Assembly (NCBI RefSeq): GCF_007066085.1
Contig: NZ_CP041405.1
Location: 3,197,001-3,261,000 of the forward strand
Source of the DNA: Paenibacillus thiaminolyticus
GTDB lineage: Bacteria > Bacillota > Bacilli > Paenibacillales > Paenibacillaceae
Direction: 5' to 3'
Length of the DNA stretch: 64,000 nucleotides
In this document: positions 38,747-48,257 of the stretch, one piece after another
Layout: each line of letters opens with the position of its first letter
Numbering within the stretch: position 1 is the first letter of the stretch
Notes under the pieces: model-generated
Databases searched by the model: none
The model's input: only the letters and a program-made list of their open reading frames with translations
Told to the model about the DNA's origin: nothing
Program-made: the position numbers and the translations under genes

Positions 38747-39129
38747 GCTAAACCCCTTTCACGCAAATCCGTTCGTGATTTCTTCGTCCATCCCACCCCC
38801 GCGGAGCGGGTGGATTCGGGAATGGCGGCGTTGACTCGTTTTGCAATAAATTGTAACAGTTTCAAAAGGCGCCCGCAACCTTGGCAGGGCAGGAATTCGC
38901 GCATTTCGGCCAATTCAGGCCGTCCTGCCTTGCAGAATGAGTGAATGTCTCGCTTTCGCAAACAATATGAAACTTTTCAAGTCAAGTCACAAGTTGTATA
39001 TAAAAAACATCCTTACTAGAATATATACGCGAAAAGAGCCCATTCCGTTGTGGAAATAGGCTCAGTCCAAATTTGGGTATTGGGTGCAGACTCTGACATC
39101 GCGATGCACCAGAGCCGGCCAAGCCGTTA
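38747..39129. other. Intergenic region between hpf and secA
   Basis: 383 bases containing the hpf terminator and presumably the secA promoter, which I could not assign. A 73-codon reverse frame (38740-38961) overlaps the secA start and has no ribosome-binding site; I treat it as non-coding. Confidence 0.4.
39033..39062 (-). terminator. Terminator of hpf
   Basis: Stem gagcc...attcc / ggaa...ggctc, with the reverse strand continuing CTTTTCG. It lies about 70 bases past the hpf stop codon. Confidence 0.65.
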
Positions 39130-39672
39130 TCAGCCTTGTTCAATCAAGCCGTAGCGCCCGTCATTGCGGCGGTAGACTACGTTCACTTCCTTCGTCTCAG
39201 AGTTCGAGAAGACGAAGAAACTATGTCCAATCATATTCATCTGCAGAATCGCTTCCTCGACATCCATCGGCTTCAGCGTGAACCGCTTCGTCCGTACGAC
39301 TTCGAGCTGGTCTTCCTCATCCACCGGTACTGGTGTAGCCGCATCACTGAACAGATGCGCCTCGGTGCCCGTCTGACGGAACTTCCGGTTGACCTTCGTC
39401 TTGTGCTTGCGAATTTGCCGTTCCAGCTTATCCGTAACGGAATCGATGGAAGCATACATATCCTTGCTCCGATCTTCCGCTCGCAGCAGCAAGCCTGGCA
39501 AAGGAATCGTCACTTCAACGCTATGCTGGTCGCGTATTACGCTCAGCGTCACGTTGACATCTGACGTAGGGGGAGCTTCGAAATAGCGTTCCAGCCGCCC
39601 TAGCTTCTTCTCGACATAATCGAGCAAGGCGTCTGTCACTTCAATGTGTTGACCTCGAACTTTGTAATTCAT
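39130..39672 (-). CDS. hpf: Ribosome hibernation promoting factor, long form
   Basis: Dimerises ribosomes into inactive 100S particles in stationary phase. The 180-residue protein has the N-terminal S30AE domain (MNYKVRGQHIEVTDALLDYVEKKLGRLERYF) and a C-terminal dimerisation domain (about 120-178, VVRTKRFTLKPMDVEEAILQ), the long HPF form usual in Firmicutes. It lies directly upstream of secA. Confidence 0.95.
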   Translation of the reverse strand: MNYKVRGQHIEVTDALLDYVEKKLGRLERYFEAPPTSDVNVTLSVIRDQHSVEVTIPLPGLLLRAEDRSKDMYASIDSVTDKLERQIRKHKTKVNRKFRQTGTEAHLFSDAATPVPVDEEDQLEVVRTKRFTLKPMDVEEAILQMNMIGHSFFVFSNSETKEVNVVYRRNDGRYGLIEQG

Positions 39673-39830
39673 AGGACACTCCTCCTTTGATGTCTACATT
39701 ATACCATAACTGCCCAGCGGGAACTACGTGAAACGGTTACAATTCATTAACAATATGTATGAGCTATGTACCCGGTTGAAGCGTGTTTGAATCCGGATTT
39801 TTGTGGATTTTATTATCGTTAGAAATAGGA

Positions 39831-39862
39831 AAGGCCGTCCCTGCTAATACCGGGAAACGGCC
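39831..39862 (-). terminator. Terminator after the DUF438 gene
   Basis: Stem ggccgt...ccc / ggg...acggcc; the reverse strand then reads TTTCCTATT. It is 13 bases past the stop codon of the DUF438 gene. Confidence 0.6.
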
Positions 39863-39874
39863 ACACCCATGAAT

Positions 39875-41134
39875 CTATGATAATCCGGAATAAATGCGCT
39901 TCTCTCCCTCAATGGCCTGAATCGGCGCTATATTCTGCGTAAACTCCAATGTCCCCATATAGCGTCCATCCGTCTCTCGAATGGCAAAATACCGGATCAG
40001 CACATACTTGTCTTTCATCCGAATCCAGAAATCTTCTGCATCCCTCACACCCGACTTGAAGTCATCCAACAGCCGGTTGACAATATGCACGCTTTGCGGC
40101 GGATGGCAATTCTGCACGGTACGGCCGATAACCGACTTCGTGCGGGTAAAGATGCGTTCCGGGCCATGCGAAAAATAGCGGACGACATCATGCTCGTCGA
40201 TGAGAGTGATATCAACCGGAAGATGATTCAGCATCAGTTCCAGTTGCTTCAAAGATAGCAAGCCAGTCTCCAGACGGATATATCCTTCTCGTATCGCCGT
40301 ATCCTCAGCTTCAGCTGGCGAACGCTCAGGCTTCCATTCGGCGGGCGGTTCGATAAAGCAGTATCCGATCTCTCCGCTCTCTGCGGCGATGCGGACCCAT
40401 TCATCCTCTGTCAATGTCTGCAATGCCATAGGAAGAAGTATATTTTCTTCCTTAAAGATCATCTCATCCACTTCTTGAATAAGGCTGCGCAGACGTGCCG
40501 CGATGCCTTCCCGTTCTTCAATGTCGGCGGAAGACAAGTCGGATATAGTCTGTCTTACCGCCTTCACATCAGCCCGGATACAATCGTCGACGCCCCACAT
40601 GACCTGCGTTGGGCCGTGAATTCCGTACTGCTCCAAATACGGAAACAGCAAGTTCTCCTTGCGGCTGTAGTGCTTATCTATCTCCATCAGCAGCTTCAAA
40701 TCTTCCAGTACCTTGCCACGGCTGTGCTCGCTTCCATCCTGCATGAACCGATCCATATGAAGGGAGAGCTTGAAATGCAGCAGTCGCTCCATCTCGCGAT
40801 TTTCCAGCTTGAACGTATGAACCGGATGTCCGGGCTGCTCCTCTGGCTGAGCCGAACGGTGCAGCTCCTGGATGGACCCCTTGAATACGGCCGTGTGGAC
40901 GGAGCAGAGACGCTGCACCTCCTCGACTGGAATTCCCTCTTCTCCGATCAGTGCCTGCTCAAGCTCCGAAATTTCCGCCACCGTAACGTCGCCCACCGCC
41001 TCCTCATATTGGGCCCTGACTTCATCAACCGGCTTACCCTCATGGAGTTGTTTAATAATTTGCTTTAGCTTCTCCTGACGCTCCCGATTGGTTTTATGAC
41101 CATGATGCCCGCGGTTGCTAATGATCTCACTCAT
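39875..41134 (-). CDS. DUF438/hemerythrin-domain protein with PAS-like C terminus
   Basis: 419 residues. The N-terminal DUF438 region (about 15-100, KLKQIIKQLHEGKPVDEVRAQYEEAVGDV) is followed by a hemerythrin-like domain with His/Glu helices (LLHFKLSLHMDRFM, DKHYSRKENLLFPYLEQYG, MIFKEENILLPMAL). A PAS-type domain ends the protein (VDITLIDEHDVVRYFSHGPERIF). Such proteins bind metal or heme and are linked to nitric oxide or redox sensing, but the role is not settled. Start ATG at 41134 follows GGAGGGG. It overlaps the DUF1858 gene by 8 bases. Confidence 0.85.
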   Translation of the reverse strand: MSEIISNRGHHGHKTNRERQEKLKQIIKQLHEGKPVDEVRAQYEEAVGDVTVAEISELEQALIGEEGIPVEEVQRLCSVHTAVFKGSIQELHRSAQPEEQPGHPVHTFKLENREMERLLHFKLSLHMDRFMQDGSEHSRGKVLEDLKLLMEIDKHYSRKENLLFPYLEQYGIHGPTQVMWGVDDCIRADVKAVRQTISDLSSADIEEREGIAARLRSLIQEVDEMIFKEENILLPMALQTLTEDEWVRIAAESGEIGYCFIEPPAEWKPERSPAEAEDTAIREGYIRLETGLLSLKQLELMLNHLPVDITLIDEHDVVRYFSHGPERIFTRTKSVIGRTVQNCHPPQSVHIVNRLLDDFKSGVRDAEDFWIRMKDKYVLIRYFAIRETDGRYMGTLEFTQNIAPIQAIEGEKRIYSGLS

Positions 41135-41375
41135 TGCGGTTCCCCTCCTTGCCGATGACGTGATAACCTTCGCGTTCGAATGTATCCATAATGACATCCA
41201 TATCAATTCCCCTGGCCTTGGCTCCCCGCGGAATCGTCATGATGCGGCCGGCCGTATTTAATAAGGCGGGATTCGCAATCTGCTCAAACCCCAATGACTG
41301 CATAATGAGGATAACCTCGGGATCGGATGCGCATAAGTCGAACACCGTTTTCGTCAGATCGAGCGTCTTATTCAT
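41127..41375 (-). CDS. DUF1858 domain protein
   Basis: 82-residue small protein (LDLTKTVFDLCASDPEVILIM...), a DUF1858 domain filling the whole length. In many Firmicutes this domain precedes or is fused to DUF438 proteins, and here the two genes overlap and are certainly coupled. The start ATG at 41375 follows AGGGGG; longer frames to 41516 run through the regulatory region. Function unknown, probably shared with the DUF438 partner. Confidence 0.85.
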   Translation of the reverse strand: MNKTLDLTKTVFDLCASDPEVILIMQSLGFEQIANPALLNTAGRIMTIPRGAKARGIDMDVIMDTFEREGYHVIGKEGNRNE

Positions 41376-41419
41376 TGCCAGTCCCCCTTGCAGCTTGCAT
41401 GGTACATCTATGCTTAGAA

Positions 41420-41434
41420 TGAGAATAGTTCTCA
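41420..41434 (-). promoter_or_regulatory. Fur-box-like palindrome upstream of the DUF1858-DUF438 operon
   Basis: tgagaat-a-gttctca is a 7-1-7 inverted repeat matching the Fur core TGATAATNATTATCA in 11 of 14 informative positions. It lies about 45 bases upstream of the DUF1858 start. Fur-family control (Fur, Per or Zur) is inference. Confidence 0.5.
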
Positions 41435-41526
41435 TCTCTTGCTTCAGAGTAACACGGCCCATTCGAACAGCTTGTGATTGCACGCACATAGAGAGTGACA
41501 GTATGATGTCGGGCACACGCTGGAGG

Positions 41527-42621
41527 TTACTGTTTTCCCTTATGATACTGACGCTTAATCATCAACCCTATGAACAATAGAAGGGGAATAGCCACACCCG
41601 ACGTAAATACGATGGTGATCCAGATTGTGGCGGTGAATTGATGCTCTGCAGCCGAATTCGGAAAAACCTTTACCGATACAACGACTAACAGCGCGACCAT
41701 AGGCAGCAATATGGGTCGATAGCTTGGAAGGCGGGCAAGACGAACAAGCCCTGATACCGCTGCGTAGAAGTAGAGGGACATTTTCACAAAAGTCGTTATT
41801 AACCACAGCCCCGCCGCAATCGCTTCAACCCGTTCCAGAAATTTGCCAATGTTTATTCGCTGCGCCAAGGAATAAACCGGATATTCTTGCAGTGAAGTGA
41901 CGTTGGCGCCTAGCACGAGGATGGTTAATGCCGCGACGACACTAGATAGAACTCCGCCAACCAGTACAGCCCCAGCGAAGGCTCGAGGGGCTTTCCTGGC
42001 ATCTGTCAGCTCGACCGGTTGAACCATCAGGAAGACCGCGAGGGGCATGTAGGACAGGCTCAACACCACCAGAACCGAATGGGCCAGTTCCTTCGGCCCT
42101 GCTTCCAGGAAAGGCTGGACATTCCGAACATCGATTTGCGGAAGCAGAAGCGCCACCATAAAGAGAAACAGAAGCGCAAACCATGGGAACAGCAATTCCG
42201 TCATTCTGGCCAATGTATCGAAGCCGCTCCCGATCGCATACAAGAGAAGAATAGCAAACAATGCATTGACAAACAGAAGCGGTGTTTCCGGCATTAACAC
42301 TGTAATAATGAACTTGCCGACATCAAATAACACCAATGAGGCTCCAAAAAAGGAAAACAGGATAAACAGCAGCGCCAATCCCTTCCCAATCCATGTGCCG
42401 AACAGCGACTCGCCTATTTCAACGATCGTCATTCCGGGAGCGGCACGGGTAATCCCGTTATAGAGCAGGACGAGCAACAATCCCGGCGCCATTGCCGCGA
42501 TGGGAGCCATCCAGGCGTCTTGTCCGATTTCAGCGGCTAACCCAGCTGGCGTAATCAAAATCGTCGTCCCGACCGTGAAGAGAATGGCAAATATTTTAAA
42601 TTGACGCAGATTGATTTTCAT
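41527..42621 (-). CDS. Spore germination permease, GerAB/GerKB family
   Basis: B subunit of a nutrient germinant receptor in the inner spore membrane, related to amino-acid permeases. The 364-residue protein has about ten hydrophobic helices and the family start MKINLRQFKIFAILFTVGTTIL. ATG at 42621 chosen after GGTGGTG; the upstream GTG-type start adds five residues. It is third in the operon gerA-gerC-gerB, an order with the B gene last. Confidence 0.9.
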   Translation of the reverse strand: MKINLRQFKIFAILFTVGTTILITPAGLAAEIGQDAWMAPIAAMAPGLLLVLLYNGITRAAPGMTIVEIGESLFGTWIGKGLALLFILFSFFGASLVLFDVGKFIITVLMPETPLLFVNALFAILLLYAIGSGFDTLARMTELLFPWFALLFLFMVALLLPQIDVRNVQPFLEAGPKELAHSVLVVLSLSYMPLAVFLMVQPVELTDARKAPRAFAGAVLVGGVLSSVVAALTILVLGANVTSLQEYPVYSLAQRINIGKFLERVEAIAAGLWLITTFVKMSLYFYAAVSGLVRLARLPSYRPILLPMVALLVVVSVKVFPNSAAEHQFTATIWITIVFTSGVAIPLLLFIGLMIKRQYHKGKQ

Positions 42622-42660
42622 CGGCTTCACCACCAATTCGCCCCCATTGGTACAAGCAGC

Positions 42661-43866
42661 TTATTCTTTCACTTTTTCAAGAAAGGTACCTTTCGTTTTC
42701 CCGGAAGTTCTTAGCTTCACATCGACATGAAAATGGACGGGAACGGAATCCATACGTTCTGGCCAATGCGACTTCAGTCGTGCCCATGCTCCGGGAGCGG
42801 AACGATGCAGGGCAGCCCCCAGGCCGATAAAGTCCGTCTTCAGGTCGTACGCTTTTTTCAGCGTCTTCTCTAAAATCAATTTCCACTCCTTTTCTCCAAT
42901 CTTTTCCGCGGCGCGAATGACGGCTGGATCTCCAAGATTATCCTTGCACTGCGTTTCTCCGACATTGGCAATCGCCTTGATATGGATATCGATTTGCGGC
43001 GTACGACTGCCTTTACCTACATGAATCCGGCTACTGGTCCGCATATTTTCCAGCGCAAGATTGCCTTCTTCGCTAGGGCAAGGGATGACGCCCACGGTGC
43101 TCCTTACGCTCCCCTTTATGTAGTTATAGCCTTTGCTCTCCTCTTCATTAAGCCAACCGATGAGCTTATCCTTCCGAAAGACCGCCATACCGTCATATTT
43201 TAATTGGGCCGGCGATTCCGTTGCCTGTACGTTTTTTCTCGTCTTCCCTTCCTTAATATCGCCAAGGTACCGAATGCCGGTAATGACCGGCGTTTTTCCT
43301 GCCGTCATCATATCGGATATCAGCTCATCCAGCTTCACCGTCCCGGTCGCCGCCCACGATTTGCTTGACATCTCCAGCGAGGAGAACATTTTATTTGCTG
43401 GGATTTTTTCGATAGCCGGGTAATCCTTCAAAATCTCCTCAGCCCTGATCTCCCTGGCAATGGCGATATAAAAGTCGGTTCGAAATTCATGATCCCGGGA
43501 AATAAATTCGACCGCATGGCCAATGCCCTTTCTCGCCGCTTCTTCGCCGATGAGGAACATCCTTAGATGGGAAAAGTAAATTTTCCGCGCCGACGTTGTC
43601 GTCATCCTCCTGATGGCCTCGAACACCGTCTTTCCCTGCTCCTTATAGACCGTAACCGGAGCATGTCCGCTCCCCTTTTTCGAAGCGATTTCTGCCGGAT
43701 CGACGACCTGCACGCTTACGGTATACCCCGCTTCCGCCTGGTCCACCCCCATCGCTACGGCGATGACCATATCGTTGACTTCTCTCCTGTCCCAGCACCC
43801 GGTTAAGGCCAGCGTCACCATCAGCCAAAGCGCCGCAGTACGCCATATATATGCCGCATGTATCAC
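42661..43866 (-). CDS. Spore germination lipoprotein, Ger(x)C family
   Basis: C subunit of the germinant receptor. The 401-residue protein has a lipoprotein signal peptide with lipobox LTGC (Cys about residue 24), followed by the family hallmark CWDRREVNDMVIAVAMGVD and a conserved C-terminal domain. The GTG start lies two bases after the gerA stop codon. Confidence 0.92.
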   Translation of the reverse strand: MIHAAYIWRTAALWLMVTLALTGCWDRREVNDMVIAVAMGVDQAEAGYTVSVQVVDPAEIASKKGSGHAPVTVYKEQGKTVFEAIRRMTTTSARKIYFSHLRMFLIGEEAARKGIGHAVEFISRDHEFRTDFYIAIAREIRAEEILKDYPAIEKIPANKMFSSLEMSSKSWAATGTVKLDELISDMMTAGKTPVITGIRYLGDIKEGKTRKNVQATESPAQLKYDGMAVFRKDKLIGWLNEEESKGYNYIKGSVRSTVGVIPCPSEEGNLALENMRTSSRIHVGKGSRTPQIDIHIKAIANVGETQCKDNLGDPAVIRAAEKIGEKEWKLILEKTLKKAYDLKTDFIGLGAALHRSAPGAWARLKSHWPERMDSVPVHFHVDVKLRTSGKTKGTFLEKVKE

Positions 43867-43868
43867 GG

Positions 43869-45392
43869 TTATCTGCCCCCATCACGCTTCTTATTCGTAT
43901 TGATCGGGTGTATGCGTTGGGCGAGACTAACTTTCGGCAGTCTGAGGAGGCTGTCTTGCTGTTCCCGCAGATCGAACGGGGAGAACGGAGTCATGTACGG
44001 CACGCCGAACGATCTCAGGCTGCACAAGTGAACCATAATTATCCCGAGCCCGATAAAAATGCCATACAACCCCGCCATAGCCGCCAATCCCATTAACGGA
44101 TACCTCAAGATTCTGACGGCAATTCCCATGCTGTAGGCAGGAATGGAGAAATTGGAGATCGCGGTTATCGCGACAACAATAACCATTCCTGGCGATACCA
44201 GCCCCGCCTCTACCGCCGCCTGGCCAATCACCAGCGCGCCGACAATGGATACGGCCTGCCCGATCGCCCGGGGCATGCGAACGCCTGCCTCCCGCAAAAT
44301 CTCGAAAATCGTCTCCATAATCAAAGCTTCCACAAAAGCAGGGAAGGGAATGCCTTCCCGCCCGGCCGCGATACTGATCATGAGCGGTGTAGGGAGCATC
44401 TCTTGGTGGAATGTCGTAACGGCGATATATAGGGACGGGCCCAGCAGAGCAATAAAGAAGGCCAGCATTCTCAGCATTCGAATCAACCCGAAGTCGGAGC
44501 GCTGGTAGTAATCTTCGGAAGCCTGGAAGTATTGAATGAAGAGGGCAGGCACCAGCAAAACGAAGGGCGTCCCGTCAACCAATATCGCTACGCGTCCTTC
44601 CATCAGCCCGGATGCAACCACATCGGGCCTTTCCGTGTTGTACATCGTCGGAAAAGGGGTGAATGTCCGGTCTTCAATAAGCTCTTCAATCATGCCGCTT
44701 TCCAATATGCCGGCCAGCTCCAGGTTGTCCAATCTTCGATGAACTTCTTCCACCACCTGAGCGTCTGCCGTTCCCTTCATGTACATGACGGCTACGCTCG
44801 TCTGCGACAGCGTCCCGATCGTTTTGGTCTGAAACCACAGCTTCGGGTTTTTGATTTTCCGGCGAACGAGCGCCGTGTTCGTCCTCAAGTTTTCGGTGAA
44901 CGCATCCCGCGGACCTCTCACCACCGTCTGATCTTCGGGAGTTTGAACCCCGCGATCCTCCCAGCCTGCCGTATCCGCGGCAAGTCCGCGGTCGCATCGA
45001 TCAAGCAAAACAATCGTTGCCCCGCTCATCAGGCAGCTGAACAGCTTGCGAAAATCGGGGACTTCTTCAAGGTGGGATACCGACACGGCATATTCTTTGA
45101 ATATGGTGAACCAATCCGCCTCTGGCGAGCGCTCCTGCGCCTCCGAAATCATCTCGCTGCTCGTAACCGCCCTCACGACAAAATCTTGCACTACCGTCGT
45201 ATCGGCCAACCCATCGATGTACAAAATAGCTGCCTTCAGATCAGGCCTTCCTCCCACCCACATTTCTCTTACGACGAGATCCGTGCTGTCGCCCATCGTC
45301 TCCTTTACCTTTTGCACATTCTTCTCCAAGGCCGCGGCTAACGGTTCGTATTCCAGCGCGGAGTACTCCAAGGTTTCATCCTTCCCGCTCAT
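43869..45392 (-). CDS. Spore germination protein, GerA family
   Basis: A subunit of the germinant receptor, 507 residues. It has a large N-terminal cytoplasmic domain (about 1-290), then five or so membrane helices (LVPALFIQYF..., LMISIAAGREGIPFPAFVEALIMETIFEILREAG). I chose the ATG at 45392, six bases after AAGGAGG. A complete A-C-B set indicates an intact receptor of unknown germinant. Confidence 0.93.
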   Translation of the reverse strand: MSGKDETLEYSALEYEPLAAALEKNVQKVKETMGDSTDLVVREMWVGGRPDLKAAILYIDGLADTTVVQDFVVRAVTSSEMISEAQERSPEADWFTIFKEYAVSVSHLEEVPDFRKLFSCLMSGATIVLLDRCDRGLAADTAGWEDRGVQTPEDQTVVRGPRDAFTENLRTNTALVRRKIKNPKLWFQTKTIGTLSQTSVAVMYMKGTADAQVVEEVHRRLDNLELAGILESGMIEELIEDRTFTPFPTMYNTERPDVVASGLMEGRVAILVDGTPFVLLVPALFIQYFQASEDYYQRSDFGLIRMLRMLAFFIALLGPSLYIAVTTFHQEMLPTPLMISIAAGREGIPFPAFVEALIMETIFEILREAGVRMPRAIGQAVSIVGALVIGQAAVEAGLVSPGMVIVVAITAISNFSIPAYSMGIAVRILRYPLMGLAAMAGLYGIFIGLGIIMVHLCSLRSFGVPYMTPFSPFDLREQQDSLLRLPKVSLAQRIHPINTNKKRDGGR

Positions 45393-45458
45393 GTCCAGCC
45401 TCCTTCCGCGGTATATTGTATTTGGAGTATTCCCGGTTGGGGTATTTTTTACAAACAA

Positions 45459-45500
45459 AAAACAAGCCCAACGCCCTATTAGCGGCGTTGGGCTTGTTTT
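45459..45500. terminator. Strong bidirectional terminator upstream of gerA
   Basis: Perfect 17-bp arms aaaacaagcccaacgcc / ggcgttgggcttgtttt with an 8-base loop; T-runs on both strands. It insulates the germination operon from the decayed glycosylation segment upstream of it. Confidence 0.85.
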
Positions 45501-45682
45501 GTTAGGTAGAAGTTACTTACTGAATAATGTTTTTGAAGCTAGAAATATATGATGTAAATGCTTACTTCACACGATGAAAGCCATTGCTGTGCAATACAAA
45601 CTCCGTCAAATCTGAACTAAGCATCGATGGTGCGGTTCCTTTCGACTCGTTTCCATCCATTCCTGACGTTTACAACCTTCGA

Positions 45683-46695
45683 TTAATGAAGTAATTTATG
45701 TAATTTCACAGCATCAATTATTTGTTGCGCTCTGTGAAGCCATAAGTGTCCGGAAAGTATTACATTTCTAGCGTTGTGAGACATAAACTCTAATAATTCT
45801 GTATTCTTATAGAGTGTCTCGATTCTATCTAATGAGTTTAATTCCTGATAATTATAATATAAAATACTCTCAGTGTCTTTAAAATGTTCATCCAGGTACT
45901 CATCATTATAATCAACTATATTAACACTCCCTGCAAGAGCAGCCGTAAAAATCCGTTCATGACCTCAATGTTTGAATGTAGGTAATACACAGAGGGACAT
46001 TTTTGCAGTTCCCATTTTCATTATTGTATCTTCAAAAGATATAGGAGAATGAATTGAGGCAGTTATCCCACTACTCAAGGAGTTCCACCCATTTCCATAA
46101 ATATTCATAGGAACAATTTTACAAAGCCTGGTCACAACATCTCGCCTGATAAGGTTTCTATTATATAAATCAACTAACTGAAAGAGTGGAATAAGCTTGG
46201 TATAATGACTGATATTATACTCCCAGCCTCGTGAATACATTATCCTCTGAACACAATTTTCAAAAGGTAAATTAGAGTACGCCAAAAATTCTTCTGATAT
46301 TTCATCACAAAATTTTTCTTTAGGGATGTACTTTTCCATAAGACTTACATGGTTTCTATCGACAAATGAAAAAATCATATTGTTTACGGCTGAATATTTG
46401 ACTCTTTCTAATTGATAAATCGGGTGATCCACAAAAGAAACGAATGGAAGGTTAAATAAGTCATAAATTGAACCTTTCTCAACACTTATTTCCATTCCCA
46501 CTGCATTCATACCTAATGCAAAAAAATATCCCCATTATTCAGTGCTTCTTCCAGTGTACTAAAACAATTTTCAGCCAACAAATCAATAATAATAGATTGA
46601 TAACCTATTTTATTAAAGGCTAGTGCCAGATCATCAACAAAATAACGTAATACATCATACTGACTCTGTCCTTTAAATAAAATTACTTTTCTCAT
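45683..46695 (-). pseudogene. Glycosyltransferase pseudogene (CgeB-like)
   Basis: A single ancestral gene is readable in three pieces. Piece one (46513-46695) starts MRKVILFKGQSQYDVLRYF; it leaves frame at a run of seven T on the reverse strand (46520-46526), where eight would give DIFFALGMNAVGMEI. Piece two (45965-46510) ends PTFKH at an in-frame TGA. Piece three continues in the same frame (GHERIFTAALAGSVNIVDY) to the stop at 45683. The tail resembles CgeB/family-4-like glycosyltransferases. It points towards a lost glycan-extension activity of the flagellar island. Either lesion alone could be a sequencing error; two make decay more likely. Confidence 0.75.
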
Positions 46696-46699
46696 TACT

Positions 46700-47323
46700 C
46701 GTCAATCCATCTTAGAATAAAGTAGAAAACCGTTCTCAAGGCCTCCCCCTTATCAAACCGCACGTGCCCCATTAAGGCATGCGCCTCACCAACGTGATTC
46801 AAAATGAAATCAATATGTTGCTAAGCGTTGTGCATATTGCATTTTTTCGAACAAGGTCAGGAGTGTAATAGTTTTGTCCTTGTTCCTTTGCTTTCTGCAC
46901 TTTCTAAGCATGTATTGACTTTGTCTGTTCTTTATGTAGTCGAAATAGTCTTCGAGCGTATAGCCGTACTGCGCATTGTTGTATAGCCAGAACGCAGGGA
47001 TAAATCCGATCGGATCAAGACCTCGTTGTTCCATTTCGTTTTCATCGTACGCTTTAAAGGTCAGGTAATAGTTAACCTTGCCTCGAATAATTGGAATTGA
47101 CGCGCCCTAGCACTGCTCTGTGTTTTCAGCGCTTTGCTTTAACTTTTTTCTTAAAGTCCTTCCAGGTAGCGTCTCTGGGTTCCACAATGAAATAAGGCTT
47201 CCCATCTATCCTTCGTTCCCTCCAGTTCTGGAACGTGAATCCAAGAAAGTCGAAGTCGTCGTACTTCAAGTTCACCGCTTTGGTTTTCTCCGTGGCAACA
47301 CTTCCAGCCCAAGTTCTTTTCAC
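46700..47323 (-). pseudogene. Remnant of a group II intron reverse transcriptase
   Basis: Two frame-broken pieces of one protein on the reverse strand. 47126-47323 reads KTKAVNLKYDDFDFLGFTF...GKPYFIVEPRDATWKDFKKKVK, the end of the RT thumb region. 46810-47100 reads IPIIRGKVNYYLTFKAY...PAFWLYNNAQYG, the maturase domain X start. The N-terminal RT domains are missing. Downstream, the segment near 46735-46790 (cacgtgcggtttgataaggg) looks like the 3' ribozyme part. A dead element, inserted just upstream of the glycosyltransferase pseudogene. The rest of the gap to 47462 is featureless. Confidence 0.65.
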
Positions 47324-47462
47324 GGGTTACACCTCATTAGTTTGTTGTCTCAACAACTACATTCTACTTGAGGGATTTGAACATGGCTCTCTTCATTTAT
47401 CGGAAGAGGTTTATACAATTTTTCGGGATCAACTCAACAGGCTTGGCAAATCATTCGCTTCA

Positions 47463-48257
47463 TTATCCAACATATGGATTCAAAAATTGTTTTAAGTCCC
47501 TAGACTCAAGTTTGTCTTTAATAAATTGGGGATCGGGAGAGTTTTGTAAGTACTTTTGAGCAACCACATCGGTAAAGTCTATATTTCGTGTGTATCTTAT
47601 TTCGTATTTTTTTTCTTGTTTAACCGGAGTAAATTCATTTATTTTCCCCGTACTAATGTACTCGATCAATGAATCATGAGCAGCTTTGACTGCCTTCATC
47701 CCAATAACGAAAGGGTCAATTACTTCAGCTCTAGGAAATGCATGGAATAACATATCTCCTGAATCGAGACCCTTACTTAACATATGAATAGTGGCCCCGA
47801 CCAATTCTGGATTACCATCATACATGGCCCAAAAATTGCATGAACTTCCACGATAATATGGAGAAGTTCCCATGTGAATGTTTATGGCTTTATTGGCAAC
47901 CAGAAAATCGCATAATGGTCCTTTAATGTAACATGAACCAAAAACAATGTAGTAATCGGATTTAAGTGCAGGAGATAACGTTTGGATGTCTAACATATTT
48001 AAATCCCCGCTTTTTAGTACAAGCTGACTTACATTTTTAGAAGTGAACTTTATATTTCCGAATACTTCTCGTTCCGCGTTGATAACATTACTGAAATATT
48101 TCTGCATAACATCGCTCTTAATAAAAAAATCAGCAATTCTTCCTGGAAAAACCGTATTACACTCTTGAATCGCGTACACTTCATCCGCAATAGTCGCCAG
48201 AGACTCTATTAAAGACACATGCCGTGGTTGGTTGCTTGTAAAAACTGTTATCTTCAT
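47463..48257 (-). CDS. Formyltransferase-family protein (sugar N-formyltransferase)
   Basis: 264 residues of the methionyl-tRNA/GART-type formyltransferase fold. The catalytic Asn-His-Asp set is visible as INIHMGTSPYYRG and LDSGD. Too short for Fmt, and its place in a sugar island suggests a formyl-THF-dependent N-formyltransferase acting on an amino sugar. Its ATG overlaps the deacetylase stop codon (ATGA). The C-terminal 80 residues are specific and unrecognised. Substrate is inferred from context, possibly a derivative of legionaminic acid. Confidence 0.78.
   Translation of the reverse strand: MKITVFTSNQPRHVSLIESLATIADEVYAIQECNTVFPGRIADFFIKSDVMQKYFSNVINAEREVFGNIKFTSKNVSQLVLKSGDLNMLDIQTLSPALKSDYYIVFGSCYIKGPLCDFLVANKAINIHMGTSPYYRGSSCNFWAMYDGNPELVGATIHMLSKGLDSGDMLFHAFPRAEVIDPFVIGMKAVKAAHDSLIEYISTGKINEFTPVKQEKKYEIRYTRNIDFTDVVAQKYLQNSPDPQFIKDKLESRDLKQFLNPYVG

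Noticed and set aside
38740..38961. 73-codon reverse frame with a CxxC motif upstream of secA
   Set aside because: Overlaps the secA start region, no ribosome-binding site, and the CxxC is a single chance match.
45501..45682. Remaining gene between the gerA terminator and the glycosyltransferase pseudogene
   Set aside because: No open frame with a start site and no recognisable sequence.
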